64,000 nt of DNA from Methanosarcina acetivorans C2A. GTDB taxonomy: Archaea; Halobacteriota; Methanosarcinia; Methanosarcinales; Methanosarcinaceae. The stretch spans positions 4,774,001 to 4,838,000 of the forward strand of contig NC_003552.1 of the NCBI RefSeq assembly GCF_000007345.1. Reading direction: 5' to 3'. Below are positions 8,554-18,468 of this stretch, piece by piece. The notes under the pieces were generated by a model. The model did not search any database. It had not been told where the DNA came from and was given only the letters and a program-made list of their open reading frames with translations. Both the position numbers and the translations under genes were made by a program. Numbering within the stretch: the first letter of the stretch is position 1; every line of letters starts with the position of its first letter.

Positions 8554-9477
8554 ATGGTTTCAATTAACGAAGAAGGCGTAATCGTACCTTTAGACGTCCC
8601 GAAAGCAATGCGTGAGACATACGTGAAAAACTACATGGAAATTACAAAAGGCACCGGAAGGCTCATGCTTTTTGCAGGAGACCAGAAAGTAGAGCACCTG
8701 AATGATGACTTTTTTGAAGAAGGAGTTCCTGAAGACGATGCTGATCCTGAACACCTTTTCAGGATTGCAGCCCGGTCCAAAATAGGAGTTTTTGCAACCC
8801 AGCTCGGGCTGATTGCCCGCTATGGCATGGACTATAAAGACGTCCCTTATCTCGTGAAGGTGAACTCCAAGACCCATCTCGTTGGCACTTCCCAAGCAGA
8901 TCCCTTCAGCAACCTCTGGTATGATGTCGACCAGGTAGCTGAGTTTAAGGAAAACAGCGGGCTCAATATCCTTGGGGTCGGGTATACAATTTATCTTGGC
9001 AGCGAGTATGAAGCCGAAATGCTTGTGCAGGCCGCCCAGGTAGTTTACGACGCCCATCAGCATGGGATGGTCTCAGTACTCTGGATTTATCCCCGCGGAG
9101 CTGCCGTAAAAGACGAAAAGGACCCGCACCTGATCGCAGGGGCAACAGGAGTAGGAGCCTGTCTCGGGACTGACTTTGTAAAGGTCAATTACCCGAAAAA
9201 GGAAGGAGAAAAATCCGCCGAGATTTTCAAAGAAGCCATCAAAGCAGCCGGACGCACAAAAGTTGTTTGTGCTGGCGGTTCAAGCGATGAAGCCGAAGCT
9301 TTCCTCAAAAAGCTCCACGACCAGATCCACATCTCCAGGGCTCAGGGGAATGCAACCGGAAGAAACATCCACCAGAAATCCCTGGATGAAGCTGTCCGCA
9401 TGTGCAACGCAATCTACGCCATAACCGTGGAAGACACAAGCGCTGAAGAAGCCCTGAAGATTTACAGGGGGAAGTAA
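8554..9477 (+). CDS. Class I fructose-bisphosphate aldolase, archaeal DhnA type
   Basis: This 307-residue TIM-barrel enzyme is of the archaeal class I (Schiff-base) aldolase group, which interconverts fructose 1,6-bisphosphate with dihydroxyacetone phosphate and glyceraldehyde 3-phosphate, mainly in gluconeogenesis. The barrel strands LFAGDQKVEHL, LVKVNSKT, VLWIYPRG, TDFVKVNYP (Schiff-base Lys) and VVCAGGSS are in order. Members of this superfamily also make the dehydroquinate precursor ADH (ADH synthase) or act on related sugars, so the substrate is not certain. It is followed 100 bp later by pyruvate kinase, which supports a glycolytic/gluconeogenic role. Confidence 0.8.
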   Translation: MVSINEEGVIVPLDVPKAMRETYVKNYMEITKGTGRLMLFAGDQKVEHLNDDFFEEGVPEDDADPEHLFRIAARSKIGVFATQLGLIARYGMDYKDVPYLVKVNSKTHLVGTSQADPFSNLWYDVDQVAEFKENSGLNILGVGYTIYLGSEYEAEMLVQAAQVVYDAHQHGMVSVLWIYPRGAAVKDEKDPHLIAGATGVGACLGTDFVKVNYPKKEGEKSAEIFKEAIKAAGRTKVVCAGGSSDEAEAFLKKLHDQIHISRAQGNATGRNIHQKSLDEAVRMCNAIYAITVEDTSAEEALKIYRGK

Positions 9478-9581
9478 GCAGGCAGCAATAAGCAGCGTAA
9501 GTTTGCTAAAAATAACAATCGAAAATAACAGTTCTAAAAACGGCAGTGAATATAAACGTGAATATAAACGGCCGTGAAAAT

Positions 9582-11015
9582 ATGCAAATCCCTGACCATA
9601 AAACAAAGATCGTCTGCACCATAGGCCCTGCTTCCTTCTCCGAGGAAGTCCTCAGGAAACTGGTGCTTGCGGGAATGAACGTTGCAAGGATTAACTTTTC
9701 CCACGGAGACTTCGAGAGCCACGGAAAAGTTATCCGGAGGGTCCGAAAGGTTGCAGAAGAGCTTGACAGGACAGTTGCTATCCTTGCCGACCTCCCAGGC
9801 CCGAAAATTCGCGTAGGCAAGCTCAAAAAAGAGCCGCTTATGCTCCATAAAGGGAACCGAATAACCCTTACCACTGACGAGACTTCTGGAAGCGAGGACC
9901 GCATCCCGGTCAACTACAAACAGCTCCCTGAGAGCGTCTCCCCGGGAAGCCTTATCTACCTGAGTGACGGATTTATCCAGCTCCTCTGCCTGGAAATCTC
10001 GGGAAAAGATGTAGTCTGCGAAGTTATGGTCGGAGGACAACTCTACTCCCATAAAGGGCTGAACCTGCCAGGGGCAAAAATTTACCTGGACTCTGTGACG
10101 GAACATGACTTCAAAATCCTTGAGTTTGCCCTGAACGAAGAAGTTGACGCAGTCAGCATCTCTTTTGTGGAAAAAGCCGAAGATATCCGAAAAGTCCGGA
10201 ATTTTGCTTCAACCATGGGAAAACCTGTATACGTTGTCTCAAAAATCGAACGGAGCCAGGCGGTCCAGAATATAGAAGAGATCCTTGAGGAAACCGATGC
10301 CCTGATGGTTGCCAGAGGAGACCTGGGAGTTGAGATTCCTATCCAAGAAGTACCTTCGGTCCAGAAAGAACTCATCCGGAGTGCAAAGCTCCTGAGCATC
10401 CCCGTAATTACTGCAACCCACATGCTGGCCTCCATGACCGACAACATCAGGCCTACAAGGGCGGAGGCTACAGACGTTGCCAACGCCATCCTTGACGGGA
10501 CGGACGCGGTCATGCTCTCGGAAGAAACCGCAGTTGGGAACTATCCCGTGGAAACTGTGGAGATGATGGCAAAAATTGCAAAAACAACAGAAAACTGGCG
10601 CTCCCGAACGAAGTGGGGACTTGACACAATGCTCAAGGGAATTACGGCACAGAAAATGTCAGTGGACGAGGTAATCGCTCTCCAGGTACACGAAGCCCTG
10701 CAAAAGCTTCCTGTAGCCGTTGTACTCACCCCAACCCGAAGCGGAGCAACCCCGCGCAGGCTTTCCCGCTTCAAGCCTGAACCCTGGATCCTGGCTTTCA
10801 CCCGCTTCCCGAAAACCTGTAGCTCCCTTGCCTTGTCCTATGGGGTTTATCCGATAATAGTAAAAGAAGTCTCTGAAAACTGGGAAACGGAGACCACGGA
10901 AAAGGCAAAGGAACTGGGATTTGCAAAAAGCGGAGAGCTCGTAGTTTTCACCCAGGGACCTGCTTCCGGAAAACCAGGAGGCACAAACATGCTCAAGATC
11001 CTGACTCTGGACTGA
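9582..11015 (+). CDS. pyk: Pyruvate kinase
   Basis: This is a cytoplasmic pyruvate kinase of about 477 residues that makes pyruvate and ATP from phosphoenolpyruvate. Visible are the N-terminal KTKIVCTIGPAS, ARINFSHG, the active-site SKIERSQAV and MVARGDLGVEIP segments, THMLASM and the C-terminal regulatory domain. I placed the start at ATG 9582 because family members begin just before KTKIVCTIGP. A GTG at 9546, in frame, would add 12 residues of NVNINGR-like sequence and is less likely. No strong Shine-Dalgarno sequence precedes either. Confidence 0.95.
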   Translation: MQIPDHKTKIVCTIGPASFSEEVLRKLVLAGMNVARINFSHGDFESHGKVIRRVRKVAEELDRTVAILADLPGPKIRVGKLKKEPLMLHKGNRITLTTDETSGSEDRIPVNYKQLPESVSPGSLIYLSDGFIQLLCLEISGKDVVCEVMVGGQLYSHKGLNLPGAKIYLDSVTEHDFKILEFALNEEVDAVSISFVEKAEDIRKVRNFASTMGKPVYVVSKIERSQAVQNIEEILEETDALMVARGDLGVEIPIQEVPSVQKELIRSAKLLSIPVITATHMLASMTDNIRPTRAEATDVANAILDGTDAVMLSEETAVGNYPVETVEMMAKIAKTTENWRSRTKWGLDTMLKGITAQKMSVDEVIALQVHEALQKLPVAVVLTPTRSGATPRRLSRFKPEPWILAFTRFPKTCSSLALSYGVYPIIVKEVSENWETETTEKAKELGFAKSGELVVFTQGPASGKPGGTNMLKILTLD

Positions 11016-11194
11016 ACGGAAATTCAAATCGAGCCTTTTAAAAAGGAAATTTAGGACTAGGATTCCAATTAATCCCACAAGTTTTTTCATTTTTCGGAAA
11101 TAGGATGCGAAAACTTTTTTATGACAATAGATTTAGATACCATGTGTGTTTTTTACATTCAGAATAATTTACCTTATGTTATGAGGTTTCATTT

Positions 11195-12118
11195 ATGAAA
11201 CGAAAGGATCCTGCAACAAAAAACCAGAAATATCTGGCTATCTTCCTAGCCTTAACAATGTTTCTCTCAGCTTTTATGATATATTTCACGGCTACGGGCA
11301 ATAATAAAAACGATGATAATGACGTAACGACTTCGGAAACCGGAGCAGATTATGTCACAGTCCAGTTCTCTCAGATCCCAGGCAAACACGTCCAGCACGA
11401 TTTTAATTCCATTATCGACGGATTGGAAATGTCACCTGAAGGAGTGACGAATGCGATATATGTCGACCTTCAAAAAACCGAAGGAACTCCCCTGGAAGCT
11501 ATCTTCGGAAACGGACAGACCATGAATGCTTCCTTCTCTTATGGAGCTGATGTTACGAAGAGATACGGAGCAAGTTATGCCGATGAAAGCGGTTTTGAGC
11601 TGCACCAGATTCCTGAGCAGAAAATTGACGTACCCCTCCAGAACACATCGACAATGCCATATGAAGGGTACCAGATCCTCGACCGGACAAACGGGACCTA
11701 CAACATCTGGAACGTTGTCGGAAGCCCCTCAATCATAGGCCCCATCCAGAGTGTGGCAAACGTCATCAGCGTCCTTGAAGGAAATGCAACTTCCAGCTCG
11801 GAATACGACCAGATATTGAGCCAGGCGGATCCGGAAGGAAGCATCTACCAAGAAGTAGTCACAAAAACAAATTCCACGGATATTCCTGCAGAACAGTATT
11901 ACATGGATCTCAAAAAGCTGGATGACGGAAGTTACGTGCAGACAACCATCTACCTTAACCCTGAACCTGAAGTAGATGAAAAGATCGCAGTTTATCAGGC
12001 AAACTCGAGCGAACGTGGAGTGGCATACAACGTAACTACCCTGGGCAACATTACAAAACTGGAAATAAGCTCGGACTTTGAAAGCCTTTACAATGAAAGT
12101 GCCCTGCTTTCAATATAA
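11195..12118 (+). CDS. Secreted or membrane-anchored protein of unknown function
   Basis: This 307-residue protein has a single N-terminal hydrophobic segment (about 13-33, YLAIFLALTMFLSAFMIYF) after basic residues, then an Asn/Asp-rich linker and a hydrophilic domain that must lie outside the cell. Several N-x-S/T sites fit a surface protein. No Cys is seen and no family is recognised. It is preceded by TTATGAGG and a TATA-like TTTTTTATGA (about 11115). It stands alone between pyruvate kinase and the TPR genes. Confidence 0.7.
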   Translation: MKRKDPATKNQKYLAIFLALTMFLSAFMIYFTATGNNKNDDNDVTTSETGADYVTVQFSQIPGKHVQHDFNSIIDGLEMSPEGVTNAIYVDLQKTEGTPLEAIFGNGQTMNASFSYGADVTKRYGASYADESGFELHQIPEQKIDVPLQNTSTMPYEGYQILDRTNGTYNIWNVVGSPSIIGPIQSVANVISVLEGNATSSSEYDQILSQADPEGSIYQEVVTKTNSTDIPAEQYYMDLKKLDDGSYVQTTIYLNPEPEVDEKIAVYQANSSERGVAYNVTTLGNITKLEISSDFESLYNESALLSI

Positions 12119-12248
12119 GCAGGCAAACTTTCATTTCAAACTTTTTTGTTTTTGATTTCAATTTTCTACTTTTTTCCTGAAATCATTTCTCCGGAAGCTA
12201 TCTTCTGACAGCTATTATCTGATAGTTTCTTCGGGAATCTTTCTGGAA

Positions 12249-12260
12249 CCTTATATATTT
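12249..12260 (+). promoter_or_regulatory. TATA box for the first TPR gene
   Basis: CCTTATATATTT is a good archaeal BRE/TATA-like element in an otherwise empty 297-bp gap, about 165 bp before the TTG start of the first TPR gene. It implies a leader of about 140 nt. Confidence 0.45.
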
Positions 12261-12415
12261 TTCTACAGAGAGCTCAAAAAATCAAAGAATCCTGTTCCAG
12301 AGAAATATAAGAAACCTTATACATTAGAAGTGAAAAACCAGAGGGGTTGAAAAATAGGGTTGAATAAATATAGAAAGAGAACAAATAAAAAAATAGTGAA
12401 AAATGAGGTGAGGCT

Positions 12416-12739
12416 TTGGGACTTTCCAGTTCCTTTGAAAAGATTTTCCTGAAAAAGATAGACGGTAAGAATTCTCATGACTGGTTTGAACTCGGGGCAA
12501 TGGAAAAAGACCCTGAGAAAAAGGTAGAATACTTCAAAAACACAGTAGAGTTAAAACCGAATTTCGTAGGCGGCTGGACCGTGCTCGGAAACGCCTATGC
12601 CGGGATGGGAGAGTATGAAAAAGCCATGGAATGCTACAACAAGGCTCTTTCAATCTGCCCAAAGTACAAGGAAGCAAAGTATAACAGGAAAAATCTGGAA
12701 AAAAAGATGAAGGAAACCGAATTAAAACCGGGAACATGA
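12416..12739 (+). CDS. TPR-repeat protein, first tandem paralogue
   Basis: This 107-residue protein starts at TTG 12416 behind GAGGTGAGG. After a Phe/Lys-rich lead it has DPEKKVEYFKNTVELKPN and then a canonical TPR (about 56-90: GGWTVLGNAYAGMGEYEKAMECYNKALSICP). TPRs form helix pairs that bind other proteins. It aligns along its whole length with the gene at 13130 (shared DPEKK-EYF and YxEAKYN motifs), so the two are a tandem duplication. The partner is unknown. Confidence 0.75.
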   Translation: MGLSSSFEKIFLKKIDGKNSHDWFELGAMEKDPEKKVEYFKNTVELKPNFVGGWTVLGNAYAGMGEYEKAMECYNKALSICPKYKEAKYNRKNLEKKMKETELKPGT

Positions 12740-13129
12740 TGAAAAAAACTGAAAATCCGGTACCTCGAAGAAAAACAAAATCCAGAAAAATCCGCCTCCA
12801 TGCGGAAGCGACATAAGAGGACACAAAAAAGACCCCTCCATCAAACTCGCTCACGGAGGAAAATAAACATTTACCATTAAATCCTGTTTACAGGCACTGA
12901 TTTTACACAAATATTTCCTTTCCCTGTACCTCCTGGACGACTGAACCCACCTAAAAAAAGAGATAATAAGAATCCCGACCGGCATGGAATTTCCACAACA
13001 ACTCAGCAGGGAAAACGCTCTTTTCAGTATATTTACTATCTCATTACATCTGTTTTTAAAATATGGGGTCGATAAGCATCACCAGCTATTTCTACCGACC
13101 CCGCATATATTTAATGGGAAGTGATGCTA
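12740..13129. other. Intergenic region between the TPR genes with an inverted repeat
   Basis: No gene is seen. A perfect inverted repeat GGGGTCG (13065-13071)/CGACCCC (13096-13102) with a 24-nt spacer overlaps the probable promoter zone: TTTTTAAAATATGG at about 13054 is TATA-like. It could be an operator or an mRNA leader hairpin of the second TPR gene. Confidence 0.45.
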
Positions 13130-13522
13130 TTGGGATTTCTGGACAAACTGTTCAAAAAGAAACTCGAAGGAAAAACCGTAGAAGAATGGTACGGACTTGC
13201 TGTTTCTGAAACTGACCCTGAAAAGAAGATTGAGTACTTCGATAAAGTCCTGGCTTTAAAGCCCGATTTTGCAGGAGCCTGGAACCTCAGAGGGCTTGAA
13301 TTTGTGATGCTCAAGCAGTATGAAGAAGCCATTGCCTCTTTTGACAAAGCGCTTGAGATAAGACCCAACTATCCGGAGGCAAAATACAATAAAGAAGATG
13401 CAGAAACAGAATTGAGGAAGATCGGGGCAGCAGAAAAGCCGGTTGAAGAGGAGAAAGAAGGCTCATCGGAAACTCACGGGGAGAAAGGAGAAGAACCTAA
13501 AGCTGAGGGAACAGAAAGTTAA
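13130..13522 (+). CDS. TPR-repeat protein, second tandem paralogue
   Basis: This protein of about 130 residues has the same plan as the gene at 12416: a Phe/Lys-rich start (GFLDKLFKKKLEGK), DPEKKIEYFDKVLALKPD, and a TPR (AWNLRGLEFVMLKQYEEAIASFDKALEIRP). It adds a Glu/Lys-rich, probably disordered tail of about 35 residues. The start is set at TTG 13130 because GTGA lies at the same offset as before the TTG of its paralogue; ATG 13124 or GTG 13121, in frame, are alternatives. Function unknown; TPRs suggest protein binding. Confidence 0.75.
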   Translation: MGFLDKLFKKKLEGKTVEEWYGLAVSETDPEKKIEYFDKVLALKPDFAGAWNLRGLEFVMLKQYEEAIASFDKALEIRPNYPEAKYNKEDAETELRKIGAAEKPVEEEKEGSSETHGEKGEEPKAEGTES

Positions 13523-13606
13523 AAAACGAAAAAGTGTTCCGGAAAAATTCCCTGACAGGCCGATTTTGCCTGAAGGGCTGATTTTGCCTGACTGCCAGAA
13601 CCACCA

Positions 13607-14797
13607 TTACTTTTTTCCGCGGCTCAGGGCCTGAAGCCCGAGTTTTACAGGTCCGGGAAGTTTTCCGCACTGCATGACCTTCATCTGTTCAGGGGAAATA
13701 AACTTGAAAGCCGCATTCATCAGAGCATCAGATTTCATGATCCCGTCCATGATCTGTCTCGCCTGTACCGAAGTTTCTAGAGCCGACCCAAACTGAACTC
13801 TCCAGCGCCTGTCGTAAGCTTCAAGCTTGCATTTCCCGGCGGCAAATTCAGCTGCAGTTTCTCCCGCAATTTTTCCGGCAATCATTGCAGGAGGGATCCC
13901 CCCACCGTTTGTTGCGATGATATGCCCGGCGGCATCCCCTGCGATCAGAGTATCTTCGGTTGCAGTGTTTGCAGGGGCTCCATTTATGGGAATAATGCCT
14001 GCAACGACATTCATTATAATAGCGTTTTTCAGCTTCGGGGCGGCTAGAGGGTGATCCCGCATAAAACGGTGAAGGTAATCTTTTGCAGAAATCCCTTTTT
14101 CGGCCATTCCACTTCGGATTCCGATTCCTACGTTTGCCCGCCTCTCGCCTTCCGGAAAAATCCATGCATAACCGCCCGGGACATAATCTTTTCCGAAATA
14201 CATCTCAAGGGCGTCCGGGTCAATATCAACGTTCCGGACCTGGTACTCAAGGGCAACAGAGGTTTCCTTTGATTCGGGTTTCATGGCAAGACCTTTTGAT
14301 TTTGCGACAAGAGAATTAGGGCCGTCAGCTCCAATAACCACCTTTGCTTTCAGGATATGTTTCCCGAAGACCCCTGAAGTTTCAACCTTTGTACCTTCCA
14401 CCCGTGTCACCCTGGTTTTTGCCATCAGTTCGGCCCCTGCCGCAGCAGCTTGCTCAGCCAGGAACTGGTCATAGCGGCGGCGGTCAAGGACTCTGCCCCG
14501 GACGGCAAACTCTTTTACATTGCCGTTTGGGGGGATGATCCGCTGGGTTTTGATATGCTGCAGTACGCAGGAGTCGGGATAGTTTTTCAGGGTTTCAGGC
14601 AGCTTGGCCTCAGGCAGCAGGGCCTGCACTTCCGAGGCATCCGGAAGAAAACCGGCACACTGGATGGGGTTTCCAATTTCTCTTTTTTTATCGAGAAGCA
14701 GGACAGAAGCCCCATTCTTTGCGGAATGCAGGGCAGCGGTGGAACCTGAAGGGCCCGCACCCACAACGATGACATCGTAAGAGGCTTTTGGAATCAT
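13607..14797 (-). CDS. Geranylgeranyl reductase family flavoprotein
   Basis: This 396-residue FAD-dependent oxidoreductase has an N-terminal dinucleotide-binding GAGPSG (about 12-17), DKKREIG, the CAG segment (about 47-49), RxxFDxxL-like RRRYDQFLAEQA, PGGYAWIFP (about 208-216) and the second FAD motif DTLIAGDAAG (about 285-294). Family members saturate the isoprenoid chains of archaeal lipids or quinone-like cofactors such as methanophenazine. The genus has several paralogues, so the substrate of this one is not determined. It converges on the TPR gene and is probably monocistronic. Confidence 0.85.
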   Translation of the reverse strand: MIPKASYDVIVVGAGPSGSTAALHSAKNGASVLLLDKKREIGNPIQCAGFLPDASEVQALLPEAKLPETLKNYPDSCVLQHIKTQRIIPPNGNVKEFAVRGRVLDRRRYDQFLAEQAAAAGAELMAKTRVTRVEGTKVETSGVFGKHILKAKVVIGADGPNSLVAKSKGLAMKPESKETSVALEYQVRNVDIDPDALEMYFGKDYVPGGYAWIFPEGERRANVGIGIRSGMAEKGISAKDYLHRFMRDHPLAAPKLKNAIIMNVVAGIIPINGAPANTATEDTLIAGDAAGHIIATNGGGIPPAMIAGKIAGETAAEFAAGKCKLEAYDRRWRVQFGSALETSVQARQIMDGIMKSDALMNAAFKFISPEQMKVMQCGKLPGPVKLGLQALSRGKK

Positions 14798-15001
14798 GAA
14801 AAGGTCTCACTGTTGTTTATTTTTAGTCTTTGCAGTTTACTGAGGAATTGTTTATTAATCCTTTCCTGAAGCCAAGAAACGAATAGTGCTGTTTCAGGTG
14901 TTTTAATCCCCACAATCAGGTAGTGTAACCCTCAAAATAAAGGTTCAAAATTCTGTCTGGCAAATAGATAAGAAAGAAGGAACATGCCCAAGTGTAGAAA
15001 G

Positions 15002-15049
15002 ATTTAAATAGAACTACATAGTACAACGGTTACCGTCTTCCGAGCATAA
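15002..15049 (+). promoter_or_regulatory. nif promoter/operator module 1 (distal)
   Basis: A TATA-like ATTTAAATA (15002-15010) is followed 25 bp after its first base by the palindrome CGGTTACCG (15027-15035) and CTTCCG. The same arrangement, with AGTACAACGGTTACCG identical, recurs 206 bp downstream directly before nifH. The palindrome sits where a repressor would block the start site. Nitrogen genes of methanogens are repressed by NrpR; assignment to NrpR is inference. GAAGGAACTGGAAC follows, and a perfect CAATTC/GAATTG hairpin (15127-15142) lies in the leader. Confidence 0.6.
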
Positions 15050-15206
15050 CGGGGTGAAGGAACTGGAACATAAAAAGAAGGGATTTTGGAAGTTCGAAAG
15101 AGCCCCATGATCCAAATTCAGCACCGCAATTCAGACGAATTGTGAACCAATAATTATTAAAAAGCAAGCAAAAAGTCAACAAATAAGTATCTTAAATCAA
15201 GGGTTA

Positions 15207-15256
15207 ATTATATATACAATTAGATAGTACAACGGTTACCGGCTTCCGGTAGCCGA
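15207..15256 (+). promoter_or_regulatory. nif promoter/operator module 2 (proximal)
   Basis: TATA-like ATTATATATA (about 15207-15216) is followed by AGTACAACGGTTACCG, with CGGTTACCG at 15233-15241, as in module 1. Here the palindrome extends into a larger imperfect one, GGTTACCGG-CTT-CCGGTAGCC (8 of 9 pairs). The probable start site lies about 45 bp before the nifH start codon. A ribosome-binding site AAAGGAG follows. Confidence 0.7.
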
Positions 15257-15265
15257 CGAAAATAA

Positions 15266-16102
<837 letters not shown>

Positions 16103-16121
16103 CTGTTAAGACCCAGAGGAG

Positions 16122-16448
16122 ATGAAAACGATGCAAATGATAAGAGCAGTCATAAGACCGGGAATGGAATCAAAGGTTGTCGAGTGCCTGGAAAAAGAGG
16201 GCTGTATTTCCCTTACAAAAATGGAAGTCTTCGGAAGAGGGAAGCAAAAAGGGATTCACATTGCAGACATCCACTATGACGAATTGCAGAAAACCATGCT
16301 TCTGATGGTAGTCGAAGACGAACACAAGGACAAAGTTATAAAGACCATAATGGAAGCTGCAAGAACCGGGAAGTATGGGGATGGAAGGATCTTCGTAAAC
16401 CCCGTGGAAGAAGCATACACCATAAGGACGGGAAAAGCCGGGCTTTAA
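16122..16448 (+). CDS. nifI1: Nitrogen regulatory PII-like protein NifI1
   Basis: This 108-residue PII-family protein lies between nifH and nifD, the position that defines NifI1. PII signatures include [18 protein letters not shown] at the start, the T-loop region GRGKQKGI and the C-terminal [22 protein letters not shown]. In methanogens NifI1 and NifI2 together bind the MoFe protein and switch nitrogenase off after ammonium addition, with 2-oxoglutarate relieving inhibition. The start follows GAGGAGATG. It ends 26 bp before nifI2. Confidence 0.95.
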   Translation: MKTMQMIRAVIRPGMESKVVECLEKEGCISLTKMEVFGRGKQKGIHIADIHYDELQKTMLLMVVEDEHKDKVIKTIMEAARTGKYGDGRIFVNPVEEAYTIRTGKAGL

Positions 16449-16474
16449 AACCGGCTTTTCGGAGGGAAATCCCC

Positions 16475-16852
16475 ATGAAAGAAATTACGGCAATAATCAG
16501 GATGAACAAGGTCCAGAAAACAAAGAATGCCCTGCTTGGATGCGGCTTTCCTTCGTTTACCGTAAGAAGGGTCATGGGCCGCGGAAAACAAAGAGGGCTC
16601 TGCTTTGAATTTAATCCACCACTACCAGATCCGGAAAAGGAAGCCGAGACCTGCATTCGTTTCATTCCAAAACGTATGTTCACCGTCGTTGTGGATGATG
16701 AAAACGTAAGCGAAGTGGTCCAGAAAATCATAGAGGTTAACCAGACCGGAAATGCAGGAGACGGAAAGATTTTCGTGTCAAACATCACTGAAGCAATCCG
16801 CATCCGAACCGGAGAAAGCGGTGAAGCGACCATAAGCAAGGAGTTGATGTAA
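16475..16852 (+). CDS. nifI2: Nitrogen regulatory PII-like protein NifI2
   Basis: This 125-residue PII-family partner of NifI1 has a longer T-loop ([29 protein letters not shown] region), as is typical of NifI2, and the C-terminal [22 protein letters not shown] signature. The start ATG follows GGAGGG. It ends 2 bp before the nifD start, so translation is probably coupled. Confidence 0.95.
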
Positions 16853-16854
16853 GA

Positions 16855-18441
16855 ATGGGAGCGGAAATTGAAGACAAACAACTGATTGTTGACAACATTT
16901 TGAAGGTGCTCCCGGAAAAAGCTGCCAGGGACAGAAGAAAACACATAGTTGTCAGGGACTGTGCCGCCGAACAGCACATTGAAGCCGACGATAAAGTAAT
17001 TCCCGGAATCCTCACAAACCGTGGCTGTGCCTTTGCAGGGACCAAGGGTGTGGTCTTCGGGCCTATAAAGGATATGGTCCACCTGGTTCACGGCCCCATA
17101 GGTTGTGCTTACTTCACCTGGGGTACCAGGCGAAACCTTGCAAAGGCAGAAGAAGGCGAAGACAACTATATGAATTACTCCGTATGCACGGATATGAAGG
17201 AAACCGATATCGTCTTTGGAGGAGAGAAAAAGCTCAAAAAAGCCATTGATGAGGTTGTAAAAATCTTCAATCCGGGCGCTATCACAATCTGTGCAACCTG
17301 CCCTGTAGGGCTTATCGGAGACGATATCGAATCTGTTGCAAGAGAAGCCGAAGAAGAGCATGGAATCAAGGTAATCCCCGCCCGCTGTGAAGGATATAGG
17401 GGAGTCAGCCAGTCGGCAGGCCACCACATTGCAAGCAACTCCCTGATGGAACACCTGATAGGGACCGAGGATATCAAGGACCCCACTCCCTTTGACATAA
17501 ACATCTTCGGGGAGTACAATATAGGAGGGGACCTCTGGGAAATCAAGCCAATCCTCGAAAAAATAGGATATAGAATTATCTCAAGTTTAACCGGAGACGG
17601 ATCATTCCACAAAATTTCGCAGGCCCATCAGGCAAAACTCAGTATCCTGCTCTGCCACCGTTCTATCAACTACACTAACAGGATGATGGAAGAAAAATAC
17701 GGAGTTCCATGGCTGAAGGTAAATTACATCGGTACGAAAGGAACTGAAAAATCCCTGCGAAAAATGGCAGAGTTCTTTGACGACCCAGAACTTACCCGGA
17801 AAACAGAAGAAGTTATTGCTGAAGAAAAAGCAAAATACGCGGATGAAATCGAAAGATACAGGGAAAAACTCCAGGGAAAAACCGCTTTCATCTATGCCGG
17901 AGGCTCAAGGAGCCACCACTATATAAACCTCTTTGAAGAACTCGGCATGAAGGTTGTTGTTGCAGGCTACCAGTTCGCCCACAGGGATGACTATGAAGGT
18001 AGACAGATCATTCCCCACATTAAGGAAAAAGCCCTTGGGTCCATTCTTGAGGATGTACATTACGAAAGAGAAGAAAACTTCAAGCCTTCCATTAACGCTG
18101 AACGAATTACAGAACTGAAAGAGAAAATCGGGCTCATGGACTACGAGGGACTTTTCCCCGAAATGAAGGATGGGACTATTGTCGTTGACGACCTTAACCA
18201 CCATGAGACCGAATTCCTCGTAAAAGCCCTCAAACCCGATATATTCTGTTCCGGGATTAAGGACAAGTACTGGGCTCAGAAAATAGGAGTCCCCTCAAGG
18301 CAAATTCACTCCTATGATTACAGCGGACGTTACACAGGCTTTTCCGGAGTCCTGAATTTCGCACGGGATATTGATATGGCTATTCACAGCCCCACCTGGA
18401 GGTTCATAAACCCGCCGTGGAAAGGTGAAGGAGCGGAGTAA
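16855..18441 (+). CDS. nifD: Nitrogenase MoFe protein alpha chain
   Basis: This 528-residue protein is the catalytic alpha subunit. P-cluster cysteines are in GCAFAG, GPIGCAYF and CATCPVGLIGDD. The FeMo-cofactor ligands are the Cys in LLCHRSINY and the His in QIHSYDYSGRY. It is longer than the Azotobacter chain (about 490), with extra sequence around 380-430, as in clostridial and methanogen NifD. The start ATG follows the nifI2 stop directly with GGAGTTG as ribosome-binding site. Confidence 0.97.
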   Translation: MGAEIEDKQLIVDNILKVLPEKAARDRRKHIVVRDCAAEQHIEADDKVIPGILTNRGCAFAGTKGVVFGPIKDMVHLVHGPIGCAYFTWGTRRNLAKAEEGEDNYMNYSVCTDMKETDIVFGGEKKLKKAIDEVVKIFNPGAITICATCPVGLIGDDIESVAREAEEEHGIKVIPARCEGYRGVSQSAGHHIASNSLMEHLIGTEDIKDPTPFDINIFGEYNIGGDLWEIKPILEKIGYRIISSLTGDGSFHKISQAHQAKLSILLCHRSINYTNRMMEEKYGVPWLKVNYIGTKGTEKSLRKMAEFFDDPELTRKTEEVIAEEKAKYADEIERYREKLQGKTAFIYAGGSRSHHYINLFEELGMKVVVAGYQFAHRDDYEGRQIIPHIKEKALGSILEDVHYEREENFKPSINAERITELKEKIGLMDYEGLFPEMKDGTIVVDDLNHHETEFLVKALKPDIFCSGIKDKYWAQKIGVPSRQIHSYDYSGRYTGFSGVLNFARDIDMAIHSPTWRFINPPWKGEGAE

Positions 18442-18468
18442 AAACAAAAAAGTAAAGAGGTGTAAAAA

